Positions 1 to 6,174 of a DNA stretch of 15,592 nucleotides are shown piece after piece. Each line of letters begins with the position of its first letter. Within the stretch, counting starts at the first letter, position 1. The notes beneath the pieces are model-generated. The model did no database searches and was not told the origin of the DNA. It saw only the letters and a list, made by a program, of their open reading frames with translations. The stretch is from an uncultured Desulfotignum sp. (lineage in GTDB: Bacteria; Desulfobacterota; Desulfobacteria; Desulfobacterales; Desulfobacteraceae): assembly GCA_937951975.1 (NCBI GenBank), contig CALGAJ010000133.1, positions 1 to 15,592 of the forward strand, written 5' to 3'. The translations under genes were made by a program, and so were the position numbers.

Positions 1-529
1 AATCCACGTTTTCATGGTTCAGCAGCAGGGCCTGATAAATGGGATTGCACATGGATTCGTCGGTTCCTCTGAAAATCTTGTCTTCCTCTTCAATGCCGAT
101 CAGGTCTTTGGATGACCGTCCGGCTTTGCAGCAAACAGACACCACCTCAAACCCATGATCGGAAAGAATTCCTCCCACAGTGCCGGCCTCACTGACCAGC
201 CCGAGGCAGAACGCGAGTCCAAGCCGGTGATACCCCATTTTTTTCGCAAATTCACACGTTTCCACAATCCGGGTCTTGCACGGCTGCATCACATAGGGCT
301 GCTGATCCCGGTTGGCGTAACAGTGGGCCTCCTGCACCGATGCCATGTGGGCGAACTGGTTCACATCCGATGCTGCATAGGCTTGATTGGCCGCTTCCAG
401 AATCGATGGATACGCCACCGTCGGGCACCCTTTCGGGCCTTTGCCCTGATCCGTAAAACAGATCTTCTGTGGCACGGAAATATCACAGGCCGCACACGCC
501 GGAGAGGTCCTTTTTTTCTGATGAGCCAT
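1..529 (-). CDS. DUF1847 cysteine-rich putative metal-binding protein (C-terminus beyond left edge)
   Basis: Reading the minus strand from an ATG at 529-527 gives an open frame of 176 codons that runs off the window. AGGAGG sits at 540-535, five bases before the start, which decides the start. The N-terminus has a Cys cluster (C12, C15, C24, then GCP at 34-36). Further on come an AFCLGL stretch, a VCCKAG stretch and a CNPIYQALLLN stretch. These are the hallmarks I know of the DUF1847 family, predicted to bind metal and common in anaerobes. The missing part should carry a further conserved Cys/His segment. No biochemical role is established to my knowledge. The gene appears to be transcribed alone from the promoter at 615-642. 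Family assignment is fairly sure; function is unknown. Confidence 0.85.
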   Translation of the reverse strand, partial: MAHQKKRTSPACAACDISVPQKICFTDQGKGPKGCPTVAYPSILEAANQAYAASDVNQFAHMASVQEAHCYANRDQQPYVMQPCKTRIVETCEFAKKMGYHRLGLAFCLGLVSEAGTVGGILSDHGFEVVSVCCKAGRSSKDLIGIEEEDKIFRGTDESMCNPIYQALLLNHENVD

Positions 530-614
530 GCTTTCCTCCTGAAATCTCAATGATCATGGCAAACCATAAAACCATAAATGGATAAAACCAAACACAAGGG
601 TCTTGAATACCGGG

Positions 615-642
615 AGTATACTATCAGAAAACACGATATCAA
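615..642 (-). promoter_or_regulatory. Probable sigma70-type promoter of the DUF1847 gene
   Basis: On the minus strand TTGATA (642-637) and TATACT (620-615) are separated by 16 bases. Each hexamer matches the consensus at five of six positions. This predicts a start near 608 and a leader of about 80 bases before the ATG at 529. The leader is AT-rich, with a small direct repeat (aaaccat) and a CCATAAATGG inverted repeat at 572-581. Confidence 0.5.
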
Positions 643-758
643 GAAAGACAAATTTTACTGTTAGCGGATTCAGATTGTTAATATTGTTGAGCTTTTTCAG
701 AATCCATGATAGTTGCAAAGACAGGTGAATTTTTGCCAACAATCATAAGGAGAACCCG

Positions 759-1187
759 ATGATTTATAAATCAATTATAGTCATGGTGCTGGTTACATTG
801 GCTGGGTGTGCCGCAGTAATTTCGCCGTACCAGTTAACGGTAGATGATTACATGGCAGCAGCACCTAAAGTGAGTTTGGGTATGTCAAAATCGGAGGTCA
901 TGGAATTATTACAACCCACGCAGGCACACTTGAAAAATACTGATATCAAACAACCGGACATGTATAAAAAAGACGGCACTTTGGTTGAAATTCTTTATTT
1001 CAGAAGCGGCTGGCAACCTGATGGGCTTACTACTGATGACGAATTCACACCCTACCTCTTTAATGATGGTGAGTTGGTGGCAGTCGGCTGGGCGACTCTT
1101 GGAGGACCTAAAACACAAGGACAGACGACTCCGGAAACCAATGTACATACAACCACGATATTGCATCCAGCAGGCATAATTTACTAA
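759..1187 (+). CDS. Small lipoprotein with BamE/SmpA-like pattern
   Basis: 142 residues. The ATG is preceded by AAGGAG at 747-752, six bases away. The N-terminus is a lipoprotein signal: a Lys, then a hydrophobic stretch at 6-13, then the lipobox LAGC with the lipidated Cys at 17. The residue after Cys is Ala, which in enterobacterial rules favours outer-membrane sorting. The segment VSLGMSKSEVMELLQP (about 39-54) resembles the GMTxxqVxxlLGxP turn of SmpA/OmlA (BamE) domains, and YLFNDGELVAVGW (about 99-111) resembles the last strand of that fold. It is therefore probably a periplasm-facing outer-membrane lipoprotein, but not BamE itself. Base composition is visibly AT-richer than the neighbouring genes and the codons are less GC-ended, which could mean transfer. 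It stands alone, and I could not identify a convincing promoter in 554-745. Confidence 0.7.
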   Translation: MIYKSIIVMVLVTLAGCAAVISPYQLTVDDYMAAAPKVSLGMSKSEVMELLQPTQAHLKNTDIKQPDMYKKDGTLVEILYFRSGWQPDGLTTDDEFTPYLFNDGELVAVGWATLGGPKTQGQTTPETNVHTTTILHPAGIIY

Positions 1188-1222
1188 AACTCATACCCCT
1201 CTGGCAACTGAATTGATTTTAC

Positions 1223-1299
1223 TGGCACGCCCGGAGGGATTCGAACCCCCGACCCTTGGATTCGAAGTCCAATGCTCTATCCAGCTGAGCTACGGGCGC
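1223..1299 (-). tRNA. tRNA-Arg (anticodon TCG)
   Basis: The minus strand folds as a full cloverleaf. The acceptor GCGCCCG (1299-1293) pairs with CGGGCGT, leaving one G-T pair at the end. The D-arm carries AGCTCAGCTGGATAGAG. The anticodon stem TTGGA/TCCAA encloses loop CTTCGAA with anticodon TCG, reading CGA (and CGN by wobble). The T-arm has GGTTCGAATCC. Discriminator G is followed by a genome-encoded CCA at 1225-1223. Length is 77 including CCA. It lies 69 bases downstream of the 59-residue gene on the same strand with no visible terminator between, so read-through transcription is possible. Confidence 0.97.
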
Positions 1300-1368
1300 G
1301 CAGATTAAAACGGATCATGAATAACACAGTTGCAGAAACTTCGCAAGATCCCCATTATCAGGACCCAA

Positions 1369-1548
1369 TCAATCCTTGCCAACCTGATAGGTGCCGTCCA
1401 GCCGGCGCCACATATCAGCCAGCCGCCGGTCCAGTTCCGCCACGGCCCGGTCATGGGCGTTTTGGTCCATTTCCCCTTGCTTGAACTTTGTTTCAATGAT
1501 GAACAATTCATCATCATACCATTTGTCCGGATCGAAATTATATGTCAT
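1369..1548 (-). CDS. Conserved-looking 59-residue acidic/basic helical protein
   Basis: An open frame from ATG 1548-1546 to TGA 1371-1369 encodes 59 residues. It begins MTYNFDPDKWYDDELF and ends with GTYQVGKD. It is rich in Asp, Glu, Arg and Lys, has four aromatic residues near the N-terminus, and its middle (about 24-52) looks like one long amphipathic helix with LDRRLADMWRRLD. Most third codon positions in its second half are G or C, as in neighbouring real genes. An AGGAG at 1566-1562 is 13 bases upstream, a little far but usable. A promoter (1605-1633) lies upstream. It has no signal peptide or membrane segment, so it should be cytoplasmic. I do not recognise the family. Confidence 0.6.
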   Translation of the reverse strand: MTYNFDPDKWYDDELFIIETKFKQGEMDQNAHDRAVAELDRRLADMWRRLDGTYQVGKD

Positions 1549-1604
1549 AGCGCGGCGGTTGCTCCTGATCGTTCCAGTTATGAGATCTCAGGGTTCATGA
1601 CGGG

Positions 1605-1633
1605 GCTATATCACGGACGAACCGGATTGACAA
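1605..1633 (-). promoter_or_regulatory. Candidate promoter of the 59-residue gene
   Basis: On the minus strand TTGTCA (1633-1628) and TATAGC (1610-1605) have a 17-base spacer, with matches of five and four of six. The predicted start near 1598 gives a leader of about 50 bases. The -35 box overlaps that of the divergent mtgA promoter. Confidence 0.45.
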
Positions 1634-1655
1634 CCACGGGATTTGCCGATACGAT
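1627..1655 (+). promoter_or_regulatory. Candidate promoter of mtgA
   Basis: A consensus TTGACA (1627-1632) and TACGAT (1650-1655) are separated by 17 bases. Transcription would begin near 1662, only a few bases before the ATG at 1666. The mRNA would be almost leaderless. Alternatively the promoter is not the functional one. Confidence 0.35.
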
Positions 1656-1665
1656 TCCGGACAAA

Positions 1666-2382
1666 ATGAAATCCATGAAAAAGAAAAAAACACGACGCCA
1701 CGCCATAGCTGCATGGGTGTTCAAAACCCTGGTCAAATTTTTTCTGGTCCTGGTCAGCCTGACCCTGTGCCAGGTGGCGGTATTAAAATTCGTCAACCCG
1801 CCGTTTACCGTGAATATGGTATGGGAACGGCTGCGCCATCAATGGTTTGATGCGCCCTATGTGGTGCATGCCTATGAATGGCAAAATCTGTCGGATATCT
1901 CGCCTTATTTGAGACAAGCGGTCATTGCTGCGGAAGACCAGCGTTTTCTCACCCATCACGGCTTTGATTTCAAGGAGATAAAAGTTGTCATCAACGATGT
2001 GCTGGAAGGAAAATCCGCCAGAGGGGCCAGCACCATTACCATGCAGGCGGCCCGGTCCTTGTTTCTGCCGGCCACACGCAATCCGTTGAGAAAACTGGGA
2101 GAAGCCTGGTACACGGTGCTGATTGAATTGATATGGAGCAAAGCGCGAATTCTGGAAATATATCTGAACACCGTGGACTGGGGCACCGGTATCGTGGGGG
2201 CTCAGGCCGGTGCCCGGCGCTATTATCAATCTTCTGCATCCGAACTGACTCCGGATCAGGCCGCCCTGATGGCAGCGATTCTTCCCAGCCCCCATATATT
2301 GTCCCCCAATGACCCGACCCCGAATCTGGAGACAAGACAAAAACGGATTCTGGCAGACATGCCCCGCATGCCGCTGCTTTAA
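1666..2382 (+). CDS. mtgA: Monofunctional peptidoglycan glycosyltransferase
   Basis: 238 residues from the ATG at 1666, the usual length for MtgA. It polymerises lipid II into glycan strands at the periplasmic face of the inner membrane. After a Lys/Arg-rich start there is one membrane anchor (about 17-40). The GT51 domain follows, with FVNPPFTVNM at 42-51, the catalytic motif EDQRFLTHHGFD (E90), GASTITMQAARSLFL at 120-134 and RILEIYLNTVDWGTGIVGA at 161-179. There is no transpeptidase domain. The GASTIT motif is normally followed by QQ; here it is MQ, a mild variation. The frame is open further upstream to 1330, but that part is antisense to another small gene and has no family similarity. 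No good ribosome binding site precedes 1666. ATG 1675 is the alternative start. Confidence 0.92.
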   Translation: MKSMKKKKTRRHAIAAWVFKTLVKFFLVLVSLTLCQVAVLKFVNPPFTVNMVWERLRHQWFDAPYVVHAYEWQNLSDISPYLRQAVIAAEDQRFLTHHGFDFKEIKVVINDVLEGKSARGASTITMQAARSLFLPATRNPLRKLGEAWYTVLIELIWSKARILEIYLNTVDWGTGIVGAQAGARRYYQSSASELTPDQAALMAAILPSPHILSPNDPTPNLETRQKRILADMPRMPLL

Positions 2383-2430
2383 ATTAGTCTTTTGTCAATC
2401 AGGAAAAAAAGGAACAAACAAAGATTAAAA

Positions 2431-2506
2431 TGGGGTGAGTGACGGGACTTGAACCCGCGGCCACCAGGGCCACAACCTGGTGCTCTACCAACTGAGCTAC
2501 ACCCAC
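2431..2506 (-). tRNA. tRNA-His (anticodon GTG)
   Basis: On the minus strand the acceptor GTGGGTG pairs with CACTCAC, with one G-T pair. The anticodon stem CCAGG/CCTGG encloses a loop with anticodon GTG. The T-arm contains GGTTCAAGTCC. The discriminator is C73, and an encoded CCA ends at 2431. The base at 2507 gives G(-1), which would pair with C73, the identity feature of bacterial tRNA-His. Its promoter is at 2523-2551. Confidence 0.97.
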
Positions 2507-2522
2507 CGCAAAAAACCTTGAC

Positions 2523-2551
2523 AATATATCTGAACTGATTTTATTTTTCAA
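2523..2551 (-). promoter_or_regulatory. Promoter of tRNA-His
   Basis: On the minus strand TTGAAA (2551-2546) and TATATT (2528-2523) have an ideal 17-base spacer, each matching five of six consensus bases. The predicted start near 2516 lies about 9 bases before the tRNA 5' end. This spacing is normal for a tRNA gene. Confidence 0.65.
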
Positions 2552-2597
2552 TAGTTTTTTATTAGACTCCAGTGAAAAAAGGGGGCGACATTAAACA

Positions 2598-2626
2598 TTG
2601 ACCTGGCACGGTTGTTTGACTATTAT
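2598..2626 (+). promoter_or_regulatory. Promoter of the small membrane protein-selB operon
   Basis: TTGACC (2598-2603) and TATTAT (2621-2626) have a 17-base spacer, each matching five of six consensus bases. The predicted start near 2633 leaves a leader of about 40 bases before the ATG at 2672. It is divergent from the tRNA-His promoter about 50 bases away. Confidence 0.65.
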
Positions 2627-2671
2627 CCTTTGAAATAAAAAATACAGAAACCATACAAAAAAAGGAACGGC

Positions 2672-2854
2672 ATGAATACATTGCTCATCTTTGTGATCCG
2701 GCTCATTCTCGGACTGGTGTTCGGCATTCTTCTGATCCGGGTTTTCCGGCCGGAATGGGGGCTGTTTCACGGGGTTATCACCGGTCTGGTGCTGGTGGCC
2801 CTGGCCTATGCCATGCGGTATTTTAAAACTTCCAAAGCCGGTAAAAAAGGATAG
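2672..2854 (+). CDS. Small two-helix inner-membrane protein
   Basis: 60 residues with AAGGA (about 2662-2666) before the ATG. Two hydrophobic helices can be seen (about 4-24 and 32-50). A short FRPEWG turn separates them, and a Lys-rich tail (KTSKAGKKG) probably lies in the cytoplasm. It is the first gene after the promoter at 2598-2626, and its stop lies five bases before the GTG of selB, so the two should be one transcript. I do not recognise a named family and infer no role in selenium metabolism; the link may only be positional. The length, binding site and membrane pattern support a real gene. Confidence 0.7.
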   Translation: MNTLLIFVIRLILGLVFGILLIRVFRPEWGLFHGVITGLVLVALAYAMRYFKTSKAGKKG

Positions 2855-2859
2855 CTTCA

Positions 2860-4773
2860 GTGGAAAACATCATACTCGGTACGGCCGGTCATATCGATCA
2901 CGGCAAGACCAGCCTGGTCAAAGCGCTCACCGGCATCGAAACCGACCGCCTAAAAGAGGAAAAACAGCGGGGCATCACCATTGAGCTGGGGTTTGCCTTT
3001 CTGGACCTGCCCGGCGGCACCCATATCGGTATTGTGGATATGCCCGGCCATGAAAAATTCGTGAAAAACATGGTGGCCGGATCTTCCGGGATCGATGTGG
3101 TCACCATGGTCATTGCGGCGGACGAAGGTGTGATGCCCCAGACCCGGGAGCACATGGAAATATGTCACCTCATGGGCATTGAGCACGGGCTGATCGCATT
3201 GACCAAGACCGATCTGGTGGACGAGGACCTGCTGGAGCTGGCCCTGGAAGATATTCATGATTTTGTGGACGGCACGTTTCTGGAAGATCAGCCGGTCATC
3301 CCCGTGTCTTCGGCCACGGGTCAGGGGTTGGATGAATTTCTGGCGGCCCTGGAAAAGATCTGCCGGCAGCTGCCGGAGCGCAGATTTTCCTCCATCTTCC
3401 GCCTGCCTGTGGACCGGGTTTTCAGCATGAAAGGATTCGGCACGGTCATCACCGGCACCCTGACATCGGGCCGGATCCGGGTGGGGGAGGACATCATGGT
3501 CTATCCCAAACGGCTTGTGTCCAAGGTCCGGGGGATTCAGGTGCATTCCAGCAGTGTGAACGAGGCCGGCCCCGGTACCCGGACCGCCATCAATTTCCAG
3601 GGGCTGGACAAGGAATCCGTCGGCCGGGGCGATACTCTTTCCACCCCGGATACCCTGATCGAAAGCTATATGGTAGATGCAGGATTTCACTATCTGAAAT
3701 CCAATGCCAAACCCGCCAAAGTCCGGACCCGGGTCCGGTTTCATTCCGGCACCAGTGAAATTCTGGGGTATATGGTTCTGCTTGACAGAGATGAACTTTT
3801 GCCCGGAGAGGACGCACTGGTGCAGTTCCGGCTGGAATCCCCGGTGTGCTGTATCAAGGACGACCGGTATGTGATCCGGAGCTATTCACCGGTCAAAACC
3901 ATCGGCGGCGGAGCCATTCTCAATCCCGTGGCCAGAAAATACCGGCATATGGACGCCGCTGTCGTCCAGGGCCTGACCGGTTTGGCAGCAGATGATCCTG
4001 AGCAGACCATTCTGTTTTTTCTGTCTTTGAACGGGTTCAAAGGGTTGAGTTTCAATGATTTGCGGGTTATGACCAACCTGTCTGACAAAAAACTGTCCAC
4101 CACCCTTCAGAAACTGCTGGCCCAGCAGGCGGTCATCCAGACGGACAAGGAAAAACAGACATATGTCAGCGGGGCGTTTTTTGACGAATTTAAACATAAG
4201 GTGGTGGAAAAAATCCGGCAGTATCATGACGCCAATCCATTAAAGGAAGGCATGCCCACCCAGGAGCTGAAATCCAAGTTCCGGTACATCAAGGATTCCA
4301 GATTTTTCAACATCCTGTTTTCCCGTCTTGAAAAGGAAAACACGGTTATCCAGGACAAAAATCTGGTGAAACTGGCGGATTTTAAAGTGGCATTGCAGGT
4401 GGATCAGCACCAGATCAAAGAAGACATTCTGGGCATCTACCGGTCCGCCGGCCTGACCCCGCCCTTTTTCCGGACCGTGTGCCAGGACCTGGATCTGGAC
4501 AAAAAAACCGCCATGGATGTGCTGCAAATGCTCATTGATGAAAAACAGATCATCAAGACCAAAGATGACCTGTATTTTGATGCCCGGGTAATGGCCCGCC
4601 TGGAAGCAGAGCTGGTGACATTTCTGAAGAAAAATGAATCCATCACCACCCCGGAATTCAAGGACATGACCAACATCTCCCGCAAATACGTGATCCCTTT
4701 GATCGAGTATTTTGATGCCGTTCACCTGACCATCCGGGTGGGGGATACCCGGCAGCTGAGAAGAAAATCATGA
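2860..4773 (+). CDS. selB: Selenocysteine-specific translation elongation factor SelB
   Basis: 637 residues, start GTG with AAAGG nine bases upstream. SelB brings selenocysteinyl-tRNA(Sec) to ribosomes paused at an in-frame UGA with a SECIS hairpin. The GTPase domain shows G1 AGHIDHGKT (9-17), G2 RGIT (37-40), G3 DMPGH (60-64) and G4 TKTD (115-118). EF-Tu-like barrels follow to about residue 340, including FSMKGFGTVITGT. The C-terminal part (about 380-637) is the winged-helix RNA-binding region. It ends in SRKYVIPLIEYFDAVHLTIR and VGDTRQL, which is diagnostic for SelB rather than EF-Tu or IF2. Length is normal. It is the second gene of its operon. selA, selC and selD are not in the window. 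Its presence means UGA-containing selenoprotein genes should exist in this genome. Confidence 0.96.
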   Translation: MENIILGTAGHIDHGKTSLVKALTGIETDRLKEEKQRGITIELGFAFLDLPGGTHIGIVDMPGHEKFVKNMVAGSSGIDVVTMVIAADEGVMPQTREHMEICHLMGIEHGLIALTKTDLVDEDLLELALEDIHDFVDGTFLEDQPVIPVSSATGQGLDEFLAALEKICRQLPERRFSSIFRLPVDRVFSMKGFGTVITGTLTSGRIRVGEDIMVYPKRLVSKVRGIQVHSSSVNEAGPGTRTAINFQGLDKESVGRGDTLSTPDTLIESYMVDAGFHYLKSNAKPAKVRTRVRFHSGTSEILGYMVLLDRDELLPGEDALVQFRLESPVCCIKDDRYVIRSYSPVKTIGGGAILNPVARKYRHMDAAVVQGLTGLAADDPEQTILFFLSLNGFKGLSFNDLRVMTNLSDKKLSTTLQKLLAQQAVIQTDKEKQTYVSGAFFDEFKHKVVEKIRQYHDANPLKEGMPTQELKSKFRYIKDSRFFNILFSRLEKENTVIQDKNLVKLADFKVALQVDQHQIKEDILGIYRSAGLTPPFFRTVCQDLDLDKKTAMDVLQMLIDEKQIIKTKDDLYFDARVMARLEAELVTFLKKNESITTPEFKDMTNISRKYVIPLIEYFDAVHLTIRVGDTRQLRRKS

Positions 4774-4778
4774 AACGG

Positions 4779-5984
4779 TCATGTTATCTTTTGGACAATG
4801 GCATCCACAATGCCGTCCAGACAAGTCAGCCCGGAACGGGTCAACCTGAAATGCCGGGCACTGAAACCTTCTCTGGAATGGTAAAAGAAAATACCTGATC
4901 CCTGATCAACCAGCCGGTTCATCAAGACCAGAATCTCCGGGTCAAGCCCGCTGGTATCGACCCCGAAATCCGTCCGCAGTCCCAGCATGATCTGTTCCAG
5001 TTTTTCCTGGGCCGGACTCAGGATTTCATGACCGGCCCAGGGCAGCCGGTCGGCGGTCAGATGGTCCAGCCACATCTGAATATCCGCCTCGTTCCAGGCC
5101 CGGACCGGACCGGAACCGACCCCATATCTTTGTCCACCGGAGCCTGACAACCCGTCGGGCAGAAACGAATGGGCGGACGGGCCGACTCCCAGATATGCCC
5201 CGCGTTCCCAGTAATGGATGTTGTGCATTGATCGATAGTGTGTATTTCTGGCAAAATTGGATACCTCATAATGAGAATACCCGGCATGCTCCAGCACCCG
5301 GGAGGTGTGGACAAAAAAATCAGTGCATCGGGCCGGATCACAGGGGCTGAAATGCCCGCTTTGATATTGCCCGTAAAAAGGGGTGCCCGGCTCCAGGGTC
5401 AGCATATAGCAGGACAGGTGCGGCAGCTGTAATGCCAGGGCCGTGTCCAGGTCCGTCTGCCACACAGTTTCAGTTTCTTTGGGCAGCGCATACATCAAAT
5501 CCAGCCCGATATTGGAGAATCCGGCCCGGTCCGCCCCGGACAGGGTCTCAAACACCTGATCCCGGGTATGGATCCGGGACAGAAACGACAGCTTGGCCGG
5601 ATCAAAGGATTGGGCACCGATGCTGAGGCGGTTGATTCCCGATTGCCGGATGGCGGACAGATACGCGGCATCCACTGTCCCTGGATTCACCTCCATGGTG
5701 ATTTCCGCATCCGGTGTCACCCCAAATGTTTGATGCACGGTTTTCAGAATCCGGGCCGTCTGGGTCACGGACAGCACAGACGGGGTCCCGCCCCCCAGGT
5801 AAAGGGTGTGCAATGGAGTCTGAACCCGGCCGGTTGTCATGCCAGACCAGATCCGGATCTCTTTGCACACCCCGTCCACATATGCCGGTATCAAAGACCG
5901 GTCCGTCACTGAAAAAAAATCACAATACGGACATTTTCTTTTGCAAAAAGGCACATGAATATATAATGACAATGGCTGACACAC
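4779..5984 (-). CDS. hemW: Radical SAM heme chaperone HemW
   Basis: 401 residues. The start is a GTG (5984-5982) with AAGGTG about seven bases upstream. The radical SAM cluster motif is CKRKCPYC (C14, C18, C21) followed by DFFS. GGGTPS (64-69), EVNPG (98-102), IGAQSF (122-127), YEVSNFA (239-245) and HNIHYW (254-259) match HemW. The family was long misannotated as oxygen-independent coproporphyrinogen III oxidase, but it lacks the N-terminal extension of true HemN. HemW is known to bind heme and deliver it to acceptor proteins such as cytochromes. It is convergent with selB, with stop codons five bases apart, and has its own promoter. No terminator hairpin with a T-tract is visible between the two genes. 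Confidence 0.93.
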   Translation of the reverse strand: MCQPLSLYIHVPFCKRKCPYCDFFSVTDRSLIPAYVDGVCKEIRIWSGMTTGRVQTPLHTLYLGGGTPSVLSVTQTARILKTVHQTFGVTPDAEITMEVNPGTVDAAYLSAIRQSGINRLSIGAQSFDPAKLSFLSRIHTRDQVFETLSGADRAGFSNIGLDLMYALPKETETVWQTDLDTALALQLPHLSCYMLTLEPGTPFYGQYQSGHFSPCDPARCTDFFVHTSRVLEHAGYSHYEVSNFARNTHYRSMHNIHYWERGAYLGVGPSAHSFLPDGLSGSGGQRYGVGSGPVRAWNEADIQMWLDHLTADRLPWAGHEILSPAQEKLEQIMLGLRTDFGVDTSGLDPEILVLMNRLVDQGSGIFFYHSREGFSARHFRLTRSGLTCLDGIVDAIVQKIT

Positions 5985-6041
5985 GCTGTTTCACCTTGAT
6001 TTTTACTGCTTGTTTCTGAACACGGCATGATTTGACGGGTC

Positions 6042-6071
6042 ATTATAAGCAGGGCTGTGATCACAGGTCAA
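6042..6071 (-). promoter_or_regulatory. Promoter of hemW with palindromic operator candidate
   Basis: On the minus strand TTGACC (6071-6066) and a perfect TATAAT (6047-6042) have an 18-base spacer. The predicted start near 6035 gives a leader of about 50 bases. A perfect 12-bp palindrome CTGTGATCACAG (6055-6066) fills the upstream half of the spacer and touches the -35 box, where a bound repressor would block RNA polymerase. Confidence 0.65.
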
Positions 6072-6104
6072 TGGCTTTTCACTGCCGGAATTGATGAACC
6101 ATGC

Positions 6105-6140
6105 TTGAAACTTGCGCCAAGAATGTGATAGAAATATATT
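6105..6140 (+). promoter_or_regulatory. Candidate promoter of the kdn operon
   Basis: Two overlapping possibilities exist. TTGAAA (6105-6110) could work with TAGAAA (6129-6134) at an 18-base spacing. TTGCGC (6112-6117) could work with TATATT (6135-6140) at a 17-base spacing. Neither is strong. The position, 35-70 bases before the kdnA start, is right. Confidence 0.35.
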
Positions 6141-6174
6141 TTTAATAATACACCCATGATGATAGGAGTCTGCC

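Noticed and set aside
155..553. 132-codon plus-strand open frame
   Set aside because: It is antisense to the DUF1847 gene, has an Arg/His-rich composition typical of a shadow frame, and has no binding site.
554..742. 62-codon minus-strand hydrophobic open frame
   Set aside because: It starts at TTG with no binding site, overlaps the DUF1847 promoter and leader, and is AT-driven low-complexity hydrophobic sequence.
1188..1240. Genomic-island attachment site at the 3' end of tRNA-Arg
   Set aside because: Only a six-base ctggca is repeated (1201 and 1222). No integrase or longer direct repeat of the tRNA end is seen.
1330..1665. N-terminal extension of mtgA to 1330
   Set aside because: It would add 112 residues before the membrane anchor, antisense to the 59-residue gene and without family similarity.
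4790..4825. Hairpin GGCAT-CCACA-ATGCC as a selB/hemW terminator
   Set aside because: It lies within hemW codons and neither strand has a T-tract after it.
6055..6066. CRP/FNR/HcpR-type operator
   Set aside because: TGTGA and TCACA are fused without the six-base gap these regulators need; kept only as an unassigned palindrome.
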